Of a stretch of DNA of 64,000 nucleotides, positions 46,947 to 58,165 are shown piece after piece. Under the pieces are notes generated by a model. The model was not told the DNA's origin, did no database searches, and saw nothing but the letters and a program-made list of their open reading frames with translations. This stretch comes from Ursus arctos (lineage: Eukaryota; Chordata; Mammalia; Carnivora; Ursidae): the NCBI RefSeq assembly GCF_023065955.2, contig NW_026623008.1, forward strand, positions 17,852,001-17,916,000. Reading direction: 5' to 3'. Within the stretch, counting starts at the first letter, position 1; each line of letters begins with the position of its first letter. The position numbers and the translations under genes are program-made.

Positions 46947-47148
46947 ATTTTTTTTAAATGATTTTATTTATTTATTTATTTGAGAGAGAGAGAGAGAGAA
47001 AGAGAAAGCACAAAAGTGGGGAGGGACAGAGGGAGAAGCAGACTCCCCGCTGAGCAGAGAGCCCAATGTGGGACTCGATCCTGGAACTCCGAGATCATGA
47101 CCCGAGCTGAAGGCAGATGCTTAACCAACTGAGCCACCCAGGCGTCCA
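46947..47148 (-). mobile_element. Can-SINE, antisense
   Basis: An imperfect duplication ACTTACA(A/G)G(A)CT flanks it at 46935-46946 and 47149-47160. Head GCCACCCAGGCGTCC. Confidence 0.92.
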
Positions 47149-47314
47149 ACTTACAGGTCTCTATTAATCAGATTTCTTATTACAGTCAGTTAATGCTAGA
47201 TAACCAGTTTTGAACCATCAGACTCTAAGTAGAGTTTAAAACTGCCAGCCCCATCTCCTGCCTAATGCTATGTTAATGTGATACTGAAAGCAGGCATGGA
47301 TCTCATTTGCATAC

Positions 47315-47475
47315 TTTGGTTTAGCTCATGTTCACAAGCCTTATTTGATTTGATCTTCACAGGCAAAGTGGGTCTTATATTGGAGTACAGAGCAGGAAAT
47401 CCAAAGAGGTTTTGATTTCCTTTGTCACGTAGCTGGTAGATGGCAGAACTATGCAATTTGGGACTTTAACCAGGT
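47315..47475 (-). repeat. MIR
   Basis: TTTGATCTTCACAGGCAAAG, GGAAATCCAAAGAGGTTTTG, GTCACGTAGCTGGTAGATGG then CAGAACTATGC follow reverse MIR. Confidence 0.75.
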
Positions 47476-47793
47476 CATTTTTATTCAGTCTTTGGCTCTT
47501 TCTTCTCTCCCATGCCAACTTTATCCCTCCCCTAATAAATACTTTTATTTGGAGAGCTAAAAGCCGTCATAATTTATTATAGAATAGCTGTTACTTATTT
47601 TGCTGCCCTCCCCGCAATGGGTTATTGTAAAGCATCTATCCCTTTCTTTCCCTTTATCTAACTCTACCTTGTTCATGAAAAAATTATTTGTAAAACATAC
47701 AGATGCATGTTATTACCTTACATTTAGGCATTAATGGACTGTTAGTCATAAAAATGTTGATGGATATGTTTTCTAACTTTGGAATGAGAAAAG

Positions 47794-47996
47794 TCTTTTT
47801 TTTTTTTTTAAGATTTATTTATTCATTAAAGAGGGTGAGCAGTGACAGGGGGAGGGACAGAGAGAGAGAATCTCCAGCAGACTCCCCGCTGAGCTCGGAG
47901 CCCAATGCGAGGTTCCATCCCATGACCCTGAGTCATGATCAGAGCTGAAACCAAGAGTTGGATGCTTAACCAACTGAGCCACCCAGGTGGCCCCCC
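47794..47996 (-). mobile_element. Can-SINE, antisense, diverged
   Basis: Tail AAGATTTATTTATTCATTAA, body ACTCCCCGCTGAGCTCGGAG, head ACTGAGCCACCCAGGTGGCC. Confidence 0.88.
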
Positions 47997-48949
47997 TTAA
48001 CTTTAAAATGTTAAGATTTGAAAATAAATTTATACACTCTGAACTGTTAAGGTTTCTGGACCCTTGGTCCAGGTCTTAATGTGTTGAGGAGGAAATAAAG
48101 CATAACTGGGAACATCTGTGAGCTGTGAGTGGGAACGTGAGGGGGACTTGAAGACCAAAGATGGTGCGGTCTGGGGCCTGTTGGACTTGCTAGTGATCAA
48201 GGAACGGGTGGTCAGGGTGAGAAGTAAAAAGGACTAGCCAGACAAACCAAGGAAATGAAACCCAGAAACGGACTAGTTCTGACCTGGATTCGAGTATTTA
48301 CATGAGTTCCACGAGTCTCATGGCATACGTCACTGTTTAAATAAACGTGGATCTGGAAGACTTACTCAGCTTTCATGTATTCCCATCATTTTGTGCTCAA
48401 CTTTACCTTCTCAGACCAAAGTATACTCAGGAAAGGAATCAGAATTGAACATCAAGTCAGATTTTGACTTTTAAAAGTCCCCTGTTAGAGCTTCAGTTCT
48501 TCTACAAGTTGCTAGAAAACGTGTCTTATTTTTCTTTGGCTTGGGAGGGGATGGGCTCTAGAGCTTGGTAGGGGACTCTGAGCTAGAAAATGTGGACTGA
48601 TCGGATAATTAATAAGTCTTTGTATTTTTGGAATGTAGTCATAGATGAAGCACTTTCCAAACCTGAATGGGTGGAGGGAGAAAAAAAAGGGAGAGGGACA
48701 GTGAAGGAATACGTATAAGACCAAGGAAAATTGATAAGCTGGGATGAGTAGAGATTTTGAGGTACACTCTATTTTAAAAATTCTTTTCAATGACAAAGTA
48801 TTTCACCTTCCTGAGACACTTAGAGATATGCTTTGTCCAAATTCTGTGCATTTGTGTTAGAGAAGGAAGGAAGGGCTGTAATAATGGGTGGGGGGAAAGT
48901 TCTTTGAAGCAGTTTTATAGTGCTTTTTTTGTTTTAAGCTTTTTAAGTG

Positions 48950-49720
48950 TATCTTTTTAATAATGAAAGTTTTCAAACACATACACAAGAATAGAATAAA
49001 CTTCCCCCTAAATTCAACTCAGTTATTGAGATTTTACCCATTTGCTTTGTCCCTTTTCTTCTTCTTCTTCCCCCCCTGTTCTGTTTTAAAGCAAATCCTG
49101 GGAATCCTGTCATTTCAATCCTCCATACTTCACTGTACATCTCCAAATAATTACATTTTCTTACCCAACCACGCTGCCATTATCATGTCTAATCTCCAGC
49201 ATATGATCTGATCTCCCCAGTTATCTCCAAAATACCTTTTTTTCTTTGACTGATCTGTTCAAATCGGGATCCAAACAGATTTTACTGGTTATGTCTGATT
49301 GTTACACCTCTCTCTCTCTCTCTCTTTTTTTAAGATTTTATTTATTTATTTGACACGGGGAGAGAGAGAGAGAGCACAAGCGGGGGGAGGAGCAGGAGCG
49401 GGAGAAGCAGCTTCCTGCTAAGCAGGGACCCCGATCTGGGGTTCGATCCCAGGACCCTGGGATCATGACCTGAGGCAGATGCTTAACCCACTGAGGCTCA
49501 GGTGCCCCAATGTTTCTTAAATTTTTCTTAATCTATAACAGTCCCTTCCAGCCACCACTTGTGGCTTTTTCCCCTCATGCCGTTAACTCGTAGAAATCCA
49601 TTCTGTTGAACTGTAGAGTGTCCCGAATTCTGTATTTGGCCGATGGCTTCCTTGAGGTATCATTTACCTTTGTTCTGCATCTCCTCAAGTTTCCTGTTAA
49701 GTGAACGTTTTGGTCTCAGA
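48950..49720 (-). repeat. Old L1 3' region, interrupted by a SINE
   Basis: AAGTTTTCAAACACATACAC, AAAGCAAATCCTGGGAATCC, CTGCCATTATCATGTCTAAT, CAAATCGGGATCCAAACAG, then after the SINE TCTTAATCTATAACAGTCCC and GGCCGATGGCTTCCTTGAGG. This is reverse L1M 3' sequence I recognise. Confidence 0.75.
49322..49508 (-). mobile_element. Can-SINE, antisense, inside old L1
   Basis: Tail TTTTTTAAGATTTTATTTAT; body GAGCGGGAGAAGCAGCTTCC; the head is shortened (CTGAGGCTCAGGTGCCCC). A (CT)n stretch precedes it at about 49309-49325. Confidence 0.88.
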
Positions 49721-49966
49721 ACTCCTTTATACTTTTAAATTATTGAGGACTTCAAAGAGCTTTCAGTTATGTGGGTCATATCTATGAGAAATTTAAAACA
49801 TATTTACTCGTTAGAACAATCGTGAACTTATTATTTGTTATCACGAAATATGTTTTTAATTAAAACTATGTTTTCCAAAACAAAATTAGTTGGGAGAGTG
49901 GCATTGTTTTACATTTTGGTACATCTCTTATGTCTGCCTTAATAGAAGACGGATTCTCCTGTTTCC

Positions 49967-49987
49967 ATATATATATATATATATATA
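49967..49987. repeat. (AT)n microsatellite
   Basis: Ten AT units. Confidence 0.9.
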
Positions 49988-51038
49988 CACTTTGTGATAA
50001 CACGCAAGTAGCCTACGGAAAACTCGACTATACAGGCATGAGAGAGAGGAAGGGTGGAAAAAGTAAATGATGTCTTAGTATTATGAGAATGATTTTGACC
50101 TTATGAACCACCTGGTGAAAGGGTCCCCTAGACCCTAGACCCCCCCCCCCCCCCACGAATACTTCGTAGATAGTCATGTATGCTCTGTATTTTGTCATTG
50201 GGATATACACACTATCTGGTCATTATTACTGATTCTAGGATTCACTGGTGGGCTTAGGTGAGCCATTTTGCTTTTTAGTAGAGTGGTACCAACATTCCAT
50301 GCTACTAGTAGTTGTAAGTATCCACTTTCACCATCTTTATCAGTGTTCTGTTGATTTTCAGTTTTTCTTAATAGGAGAGAAATGTCATCATAGTTTACTC
50401 TTGAATTTCTTTGATAATAGTTTTTTACGTTTTTCCACGTGTTCACTTATTTTATCTATTGTGTATCGATTTCTTCTGACTCCTGTTTGACTTGTTGATG
50501 GCTTTTTAATGAATTTGGACAAAATTCTTACCTAATGTGTATTTTGAGCCTGTCTTCACTATAATAATTTGCCCTTCCTGTATTGTGCCTTCCTTTGGTT
50601 ATGCTATGTTTTATATACTGAAGTCATTTTGACTGGTGATCTTTTTCCTTGTTGAGTGTGGACTTCTAGGAAAATGGAAAATTGGTAGCAACTGAATTTG
50701 GAATCTCATAGTTAGAAAGGACTGTAGGAATTAGCTGCTCTTCCTTATTTTACAAAAAAAAAAAAGAAGACGATGACGACCTAGAGAATTTATGGTTTAT
50801 TTGTCTACACAATGAGTTGGTGCTAGAGTTGAGACTAGAGACTGTTTCCTCTCAGTTCTACCACCATTTCTAATAAACACTTCAGTTGAATTTGGAATGA
50901 GAATGAAGGAGGACTTTGTCTTTTGGTTAGTATCAGAGGTTCCTGATTTTCTTATTATGTATTTTGTGCTTTGGGAAGGTTTGCTTCTTAGTAGAATGGT
51001 ATTGCAGCTGTTAAACTAGTAGGAAAAAAATACTATTT

Positions 51039-51253
51039 ACTTTTCTTTCTTTTTTTTTTCTTTCTTGGTTTTTTTGTTTTTTTTGTTTTTTGAGAGAGAG
51101 TTGGGAGGGGTAGGGGGAGAGAGAGAGTCTTAAGCAGGCTCCACACCCAGCATGGAACCTGATGTGGGGCTTGATCTCACGACCCTGAGACATGACCTGA
51201 GCTGAAATCCAGAGTCGTATGCTTAACCGACTGAGCCACCTTGGTGCCCCCCC
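51039..51253 (-). mobile_element. Can-SINE, antisense, about 115 bp before exon 3
   Basis: An interrupted T tail (51041-51092), head ACTGAGCCACCTTGGTGCCC. The duplication AAATACT(A/G)TTT flanks it at 51028-51038 and 51254-51264. It lies just upstream of the branch region of exon 3. Confidence 0.92.
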
Positions 51254-51369
51254 AAATACTGTTTCTTACTCATTTTTATGTATGTAAACATTTAGAACCA
51301 CTCTGAGTAATTTAAAGTATTGTTGCCTTCCCAGAGTAAAACATGATCCAATTTTGACTGTTTTGACAG

Positions 51370-51495
51370 GAAGCCTGCAGACCTGCAGAACTTGGCTCCT
51401 GGGACCCACCCACCATTTATAACTTTCAACAATGAAGTCAAAACGGATGTAAATAAGATTGAAGAATTTCTTGAAGAAGTCTTATGCCCTCCCAA
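51370..51495 (+). CDS. CLIC4: CLIC4 coding exon 3 (residues 61-103)
   Basis: This exon is 126 nt long. Its first base completes Arg61 and its last two bases (AA) open Lys103. It encodes the second half of the thioredoxin-like domain: [20 protein letters not shown], then [20 protein letters not shown]. The conserved cis-Pro region of the GST-type fold lies in the THPPFITF stretch (residues about 73-80). Residue 82 is Asn where I recall Ser in human and mouse. The acceptor at 51368-51369 (TTTTGACAG) has a short, interrupted pyrimidine tract. The donor is CAA|GTGAGT, with A rather than G as the last exon base but an otherwise excellent intron side. The length is a multiple of three, so skipping would keep the frame apart from a junction residue. 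Confidence 0.96.
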
Positions 51496-52279
51496 GTGAG
51501 TATCACAGAAAACATGCGTGGAAATATTACCATCTCTTTAAAGTTTGGTCTTTTCTGGCCCTTAGAGCTCTTTCTCTGGATGGTACTGGAGTTAAATCCA
51601 TACAGTGTTAAGTTGCAGCGACTGGGGCTTCTCTTCATTTATTATAATTAATGCTGCACAGATGTCAGAACTGGCTTCTGGCTAGGCCAATAAGCCTAGG
51701 GAAGAATGTGAGTAAGCTATAGAGTATACATTGAAAGTAGGTTTGGGACATGGGAGCTCGGTTAGGAAAGACTGGCTCTTTGAGGGGTATTGGTCCCGAA
51801 CTGAGAGAGAAGTTCAGAGAAGAGAAGAGATGGGGAGAGACAGGTTAAGACTGAACCCAGGGAGAATGTCTTAAGCAGGAGGCGCAGTTTGCTGGGGGAT
51901 TTCTTATCAGGCCATTTTAAAGGTAACTGTCTGAAGCCATTACTCAAGGGGATTGACTTTTTAGACTGTATCCCTGGGATTCAGTTTTTATTTATGTATG
52001 TCTCTGAAGCGTTCTAGGTTCCCAGGTCCTACACATTAGTCCACATGGTTAACGATTTTAAGGTACCCGCCTATTTCCTATGATGTGGAGTACAGGTGAG
52101 GGATAGAGGGACTGTAATGACAGTTACCTGAATGGCAGATGTGCAGTTTTGCATCATACTGTGCTCTTGGCGTAGGTTCAGGGCATTACGGATTTCTTCA
52201 GGCTTTTCTTGTTCCATTATCCTGAAAACTGAAATGTCGTTTTTCTGGCCCAAGCCTTTCTCGCTAGTTGGTTTGACTT

Positions 52280-52345
52280 TTACTCTCCATATCCAGATAA
52301 ATTTCCCAGGAATGGGATTATTGGGTCAGAGGGTTCTAAAATAAT
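52280..52345 (-). repeat. Short old L1 fragment
   Basis: GATAAATTTCCCAGGAATGG followed by GATTATTGGGTCAGAGGGTT is a familiar reverse L1M segment. Confidence 0.55.
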
Positions 52346-52369
52346 CAGTTACTCAGAATTCACTCATTC

Positions 52370-52530
52370 ATTTATTCTGCAGTTACTAGGCAACAAAGCC
52401 TTACGAATACGGTAGTGAATAAGACATAATTCCCGTCCTCAGGAAACACACTCCAGTATGGATGGAGAGGTCGTGTGGTGGTGAGGGAAAGTGAGTGGAA
52501 TCAGGAAAGGCTTTAAAAAAGAGAGAACAC
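52370..52530 (-). repeat. Possible L2 3' fragment
   Basis: CGGTAGTGAATAAGACATAA then TTCCCGTCCTCAGGAAACAC and GAGTGGAATCAGGAAAGGCT follow reverse L2 order. Confidence 0.5.
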
Positions 52531-52775
52531 TTGGATTCAGCTTTAATTTACAAAAGGTGGCAGCTCACAGGAAGGAATGATGGGCATTCCAGGCTTTTCT
52601 TCAACTGTAGGAACGACGATTGTAATTATTCCTTCTTTGCTATTCTTCTCAGAGGTAATAGACATGAGGATAGTGGTAGAACTAATATCAAAATATTCTG
52701 GTTTCTTGGCAGCCTGTATAAGACCTATCATAGCTTCTTATGTTTTTATTATTATTATTTTTAATAGTGTGTTTT

Positions 52776-52968
52776 GTTTTTTTAAAGATTTTATTTATTT
52801 ATCTGACAGAGAGAAAGTGAGAGAGGGAACACAAGCAGGGGGAGTGGGAGAGGGAGAAGCAGGCTTCCTACCGAGCAGGGAGCCCGATGTGCGGCTCAAT
52901 CCCAGGACCCTGGGATCATGACCTGAGCTGAAGATAGATGCTTAATGACTGAGCCACCCAGGCGCCCC
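52776..52968 (-). mobile_element. Can-SINE, antisense
   Basis: Tail TTAAAGATTTTATTTATTTA, body GGGAGTGGGAGAGGGAGAAG, head GCCACCCAGGCGCCCC. Confidence 0.92.
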
Positions 52969-53010
52969 ATATCATAACTTTTTAAATTGGACCTTGAAAA
53001 TAAACATTTT

Positions 53011-53125
53011 CTTTTTTTAAAAATATTTTATTTTTAAGTCATCTCTACACCCACTGCGGGGCTCCGGCTTACAGCCCCGAGATCAAGAGTTGCACGCTCC
53101 ACCAACTGAACCAGTTAGGCACCTG
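53011..53125 (-). mobile_element. Older short Can-SINE, antisense
   Basis: Short subtype (TCTCTACACCCACTGCGGGG). The duplication GAAAATAAAC(A/G)TTTT flanks it at 52996-53010 and 53126-53140. Confidence 0.9.
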
Positions 53126-53549
53126 GAAAATAAACGTTTTTACTTTGCTTTTTATATATAGAAATTTCAGCTTGATTTTGTTTGGGCATATTCATAGAGA
53201 TACTCTAACCAGAGGTGGTCTTTTCTTTCAGTTTAAATAATTTAAAACTTGGAGATCTTTCAGTTCTAAAGGGTTTACAATGTGCTAAATTCTCTCTAAG
53301 GGTATTTTCCTTAAGGTTTTTTTTTTTAAATCATTTTATTTTATTTTATCATGCTAAGCGTACTCTTTAATCCCCATCCCCTATTGCCATTATTTTCCTT
53401 GTTTTTCTGTTGTAGTTTATATTCTGAAGAGAGTTTCTGAGTAAAGTTTTAAAATTCCACTTTGTTTACAGTAGGGAGTATTTTTGATGTTTCTGATGCC
53501 TCCGCTGTTACTAACGTTCAGGTGCCAGTGATGGGCCATGCGCGGTGCA

Positions 53550-53715
53550 GCGTGGGTTATTTCATGGATTATCTCACTCCTCTCCAAGACTTTGTGGGGA
53601 AACTGCAGACGAGGAGTCTCAGTGACTTGTCCTAGTTTTATAGTTACTGGTGGCAGAGCTGGCATACTTCAAAGCCAGGCCTGTAGGACTTCAAAAACCC
53701 GTGTTCTATTCTCCT
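53550..53715 (-). repeat. MIR, diverged
   Basis: GGATTATCTCACTCCTCTCC, GTGACTTGTCCTAGTTTTAT, GGTGGCAGAGCTGGCATACT follow reverse MIR. Confidence 0.65.
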
Positions 53716-53941
53716 CCTTCTGTTTTTCAGTTTTTTATTTTGTTGAGTTTGACTTTTACAAAAGAGGTGAAATGTAAGTCTTCGATTGGGATTGTGCTTT
53801 AGCGAGTGTAAGATTGCAGGCTGGCTCAAGCTTGGAGGAAGGGCAGGAGAGAAATCGAAGATAGTTTCCTGTGATGAGCAGGTGGGACTGAAGGTGGTTG
53901 GCAAACTAAATTTAATGAATCCTTTTTAAGAAACAGGTGAG

Positions 53942-54144
53942 GGGCGCCTGGGTGGCACAGCAGTTAAGCGTCTGCCTTTGGCTCAGGGCGTGATCCCGGC
54001 GTTGTGGGATCGAGCCCCACATCAGGCTCCTCCGCTATGAGCCTGCTTCTTCCTCTCCCACTCCCCCTGCTTGTGTTCCCTCTCTCGCTGGCTGTCTCTA
54101 TCTCTGTCGAATAAATAAATAAAATCTTTAAAAAAAAAAAAAGA
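53942..54144 (+). mobile_element. Young Can-SINE, sense
   Basis: Nearly consensus copy. The duplication AAGAAACAGG(T/A)GAG flanks it at 53928-53941 and 54145-54158. Confidence 0.96.
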
Positions 54145-54185
54145 AAGAAACAGGAGAGGTTTAACTTCTGATGATTTTTTAATTT

Positions 54186-54385
54186 CTTTTTTTTTCTTTT
54201 TCTTTTTTTTGAGAGAGAGCGTGCCTGTGTGCGCGTGCAAGTGGTGGGGGGAGGGGCAGAGGGAGAGAATCTCAAGCAAACTCCCCGAGCCTGACTCAGG
54301 TCTCCATCTATCTCAACCTGAGATCAAGACCTGAGTCGAAATCAAGAGTCAGGTGCTTAACCGACTGAGCTGCCCAGGCGCCCCC
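54186..54385 (-). mobile_element. Can-SINE, antisense
   Basis: Head ACTGAGCTGCCCAGGCGCCC. The imperfect duplication GATGA(T/G)TTTTTA flanks it near 54170 and 54386. Confidence 0.88.
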
Positions 54386-54984
54386 GATGAGTTTTTACTT
54401 CTGTGCATTGGAACAGTGCCTGTAGATTGGGAGTGCCTTCCCCTTCCTGGGCTCTGCAGCCCCTGATGTGACATGCCGAGGGACAGCAGAGTCTCAGTCA
54501 TGCAGAATTGTTTCTGGAGAAGGAGCAGGAGGAAGTTCTTTCCAGGACCACCGCGGGCATTCCTTTCCCTTTCCTGTGCTCTAGGGCGTTCAGGGACCAT
54601 CTGGGCTCTTGGCCTTTCCCCTCGAGGACAAGCAGGACTTCGGGTCCTTCACTACTGCTCATCCTCCTCAGACCCTGTTGGGAGCCGCCTTGTTTCCAGA
54701 GCGGAGGAAGAGAAAAGGCAGAGGAGTTGCACAAGCTGGCAGACCAGACTCTAGCATCTCTAATAACATGTTTTTGGCATTTGATGATACTGAGAACAGA
54801 GTGTTTTTGTGCGAGCGCTTCTGATTCAGTCATGACAAAGATAAATACGGGCAACTGCTTGTTCCAGAGTTGTTCAGAATCTGGGGACTAGTGAAGAGCT
54901 TAGAGCAAGGAACTTGGTGCTGGTTTGTGTGACCAGTATACATAGAAAGAAGAAACTTTATCTTCCTTCTCCTCTGGGGAAAGT

Positions 54985-55030
54985 ATTTATAATATATATA
55001 TAATATATATATATATATAATATATATTTA
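54985..55030. repeat. (TA)n-rich microsatellite
   Basis: Interrupted TA repeats, 46 bp of only A and T. Confidence 0.9.
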
Positions 55031-55664
55031 GTTCCCCTTGCTTGAATGGAGGGAGTACTTTGCCCAAAAAAGCTTTGAAACTTGGATCTTTAAGCAGACC
55101 TGTGTGCGTGGCTGACTTAATGGCGGAAGGGTAGAAGGGTAGGGGAGGCTGATAGTTTTGGAGAAGAGCCCTATAAAGTGTTAGTAAGCCCCCCCCTTTT
55201 TAAGTGAGAAATACAATGAAAGTGGAATTTACAAGGGTAACTTAATGGGTTGTGTAATCAGACTTTATTCTTACATTCACACGAGAAAGAAAATGTCTGA
55301 GGTCTTTCCTAAAAGGGTGGAAATAGTCTGAGCTAGTCTTAGCGTTAGTAGTCTGTGGTGTAATACAGAATGCAGGACGGGTCTGAAAGTCTGCACGCCC
55401 CGGTTGCTTGTGCCCACGATGTCGACACATAGCCTTTTACTGATTACTGGCCTGCCTTTTGTCAAATGTTGAAACGAGGCTCTCAGTCATTAAAAAGTTT
55501 TGCTTTATCAAGCTATTTGGGAAAGTGAATATGGTGAATTACTAAAATCCAGTGTTTGGGTGAATGTAAAATAAGCTGGCAGCTGATTGGAGCACCTCTT
55601 GGTTTAGAATTTGATTTGTCTTTCAGAGAGAACTTGACCTGTAGTTAAACAAGAACAAAAAGAA

Positions 55665-55810
55665 CACTTGATCTGGGGACAGGAAACCTGTGTTGTAGTT
55701 TGGCAGTACTTTTCACCAGTCTGGGATTTGGGGGGCTCAAGTATATAACCTTTCTGGAATAGAATTTCCTTTTAGGCAAAACGAGAGTTTGAGGTGAATG
55801 GTCTCTTGTA
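55665..55810 (+). repeat. Possible MIR
   Basis: CTGTGTTGTAGTTTGGCAGT, then GTATATAACCTTTCTGGAAT, roughly MIR order. Weak. Confidence 0.4.
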
Positions 55811-57529
55811 GTTCTAGTATCGTATGCATTAAATTAACAGTACAAATTTAATGATTTGTCTTGGAGAAGAATAAGGCCTGTTTAACCTGCTTTAGAGAAC
55901 AGTGCTTTGTTTTTTTGTTTTTGTTTTATTTTTTAAGAATTGTAATAGCATGTTTTCATACGGATAAGGATATGCCAATTGCAAATCCTTCTTTAGTCTT
56001 ACCTGTTCATTTAAATAGGTCTCTAGTAAATACGCTTCTATGTGCTCCTCAGTACAACCTCTGCACTTAGTATAATGCCTGACACAGAGTAGACCCTTAA
56101 TAATTAGAATAAAGGAACATATATGAATAATGAATGTATAAATGGTCTGCAGTTTAAGCCTACCTTCAGGTCTTCCTTCATTAGAAAAAGTAGGTACAGC
56201 TAAGTATTGGTTGGGGAAAAGAAGAATAATTTTGGAAACTTGGCTAGAGGAAGACATAGATGTATTGAAGAGGCACTTATGTTCCTTGTGCTATTTTTTG
56301 TTTGGAATGAGTCAATGAAGTTACTGTATTAAGAGCAGTAAAAACATTTAAACTGGAGGTTGGGTGTTTATTTTTTTATAGTCAAGGGGAATTCAGGGAT
56401 GTTGAACCTGGAATTAACTCTTTTAGCCCAGGCAGGGGGGGAAAAAAAAAAGAGGTTAAAGTTTTGTATAGTTAAGAGGAAAAAATATGTAATATAGTAT
56501 ACATAATATATAACCTCATGAAATTCATTTACCATAATTGTTCACTGAAAAATTCATTCGGTAAATATTTTTGTTTACAAGCGAAATCTTTAAGCTTAAA
56601 AATTGAGAGATATTAAAAGGGAAGATAAATTGAGCATGTATGTATTCAGTAGTTATTTTATCATCTCCTATGTCCAGTTTTTTAGCTCTGTCTCTCTTTG
56701 AATTCAGAATTGCACATGTAAAAAAATACAAATAAAAAAGCTAACCAGACACTATAGCTTGCAACTGAACTGAATTTCTTCCTAAAAATACCTCACCTTC
56801 AATTTTAATTTTAAAAAAGTGGCAAGACAGCCTCCTAAAATATATGAAGAAATCTAAATTACTAGTTTAACGTAAGGTTTTTTCCCCCAAAGTCTTAACT
56901 GCACCAAGCCCAGTTCCCAGTGAAATTTTACAGGGCCTTTAAGCCCATGAGTCTTCCTAAAATGGTGCTAATGGTCGGAATTTCTGGGGAGCCGGCTCCC
57001 AGTGGGTGTAGCTCTCTGCTGAGGGGAAGAGGGAGGAGCTGAGCCTTCTCACATGTATTTTCCAATTTGAGGAAGAAATAGACACTGAGTATGCGTGTTT
57101 GGAATTTAAATACATAAAATACACACTTGTGTGGTTGGAAGAAAAATGTGGGTCATGAATGTCCGTTTTCGAAGCGGATAAAGTTTGTAAGAGCGCTTGT
57201 TAGCAAAATTCCCCACATCTTACTGTTCTGTTGCTCAGTGCCACCCTGACAATATCTAGTCCCTGGGAGGTCCTGGAAAATCCCAAGTGTGGGAGTGAAG
57301 TGAGTGATCTGCTTCCTGCTGTTTTTGTCCTTAAACTACTGCGGATGACGAGCTGCCCACTTTTCCCTGCTGTCCGGGTGCTTCCATGCGTGGCATATAC
57401 CAAGAACCTGGTTGGCATTCCTGTTTCCAGAAAGCTCTATAGTTGAAATGTGGCTAGTGCAATGGCGGAAGTGAGTTTTTAACTTTACAGAACCCCGATT
57501 CGTTGACATTCCTATTCAGTTAGCCAGCC

Positions 57530-57620
57530 ACGCTTCACTAATGGCTACTGTATTGGGAAATTCAGATGTAGACTATTTCCATCATTGCAGAAAGTTCTTT
57601 TGGACAGTGCTGCTCCAGAC
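57530..57620 (+). repeat. hAT-type DNA transposon end (MER58-like)
   Basis: AATGGCTACTGTATTGGGAA then ATTTCCATCATTGCAGAAAG and TTCTTTTGGACAGTGCTG match the same family as 40430-40550. Confidence 0.65.
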
Positions 57621-57947
57621 TTCTCTTTCTAAGGTGCCCATTGGCTTGGCTATGCCTCTGAACAAGTAGACTGTTTCCCCAGCATCCTAATTTATAAGAT
57701 GGAGGTGGAGCGCGGATGCCCTTTGGTTGCCAAGAATATTAATATGTGAACAAAAACACTGCAGAGCTTTGTTTCCTAAGGAAAAAACACATCTTAAAAA
57801 TATCATAGAAAACAGATGATGGCATTTCTTAGAGTAGTAACTGTTAAAAGATGTCTAGTAACTCCAACAATGGTTTGTTGATGGAGAGAACCTAACGCTA
57901 ATGTGTCTTTGGAGGATCTGTTATCCATTCTTACTTTTCCCCCTTAG

Positions 57948-58054
57948 GTACTTGAAGCTTTCACCAAAACACCCAGAATCAAATACTGCTGGAATGGACA
58001 TCTTTGCCAAATTCTCTGCATATATCAAGAATTCAAGGCCAGAGGCTAATGAAG
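57948..58054 (+). CDS. CLIC4: CLIC4 coding exon 4 (residues 103-139, partial codon)
   Basis: This exon is 107 nt long. Its first base completes Lys103 and its last base opens codon 139 (G|CN, Ala expected in exon 5). It encodes [17 protein letters not shown] followed by [18 protein letters not shown], the interdomain linker and the first helix of the all-alpha C-terminal domain. The acceptor has a good pyrimidine tract ending CCCTTAG at 57947. The donor is GAAG|GTAAAA at 58055, which lacks the usual G at +5 and opens into an A/C-rich tract. No substitution relative to the CLIC4 I remember. The next exon should start with Ala-Leu-Glu-Arg and lies beyond 64000. Confidence 0.97.
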
Positions 58055-58165
58055 GTAAAAACAAAAAACAAAAACAAAAAACCCAAATGATTGGCTTACT
58101 GTTGCACTTAAACAAACCAAAAAACCCAACAACAACAACAACCCAAATAAATCCAAAAATCCTGT
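58055..58165. repeat. A/C-rich tract directly after exon 4 donor
   Basis: (A)nC units at 58058-58083 and CAACAACAACAACAACCC near 58129 lie within 110 bp of the donor. Confidence 0.8.

Larger units (their letters stand above)
40851..51369 (+). other. CLIC4: CLIC4 intron 2 (10,519 bp)
   Basis: The intron begins GTAAGA and ends GACAG. It holds a young truncated L1 (43450-43765), a sense SINE (45719-45940), four antisense SINEs and an old L1 3' end (48950-49720). The stretches 40860-43430, 44030-45700, 46020-46900, 47480-47790 and 48000-48940 show no feature I can name. Confidence 0.9.
51496..57947 (+). other. CLIC4: CLIC4 intron 3 (6,452 bp)
   Basis: The intron begins GTGAGT and ends CTTAG. 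It carries four Can-SINEs between 52776 and 54385, a MIR fragment near 53550-53715, an AT microsatellite at 54985-55030 and a hAT-type relic near 57530. The stretches 51500-52280 and 54400-57500 are otherwise unassigned apart from a possible weak MIR at 55665-55810. Confidence 0.9.
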
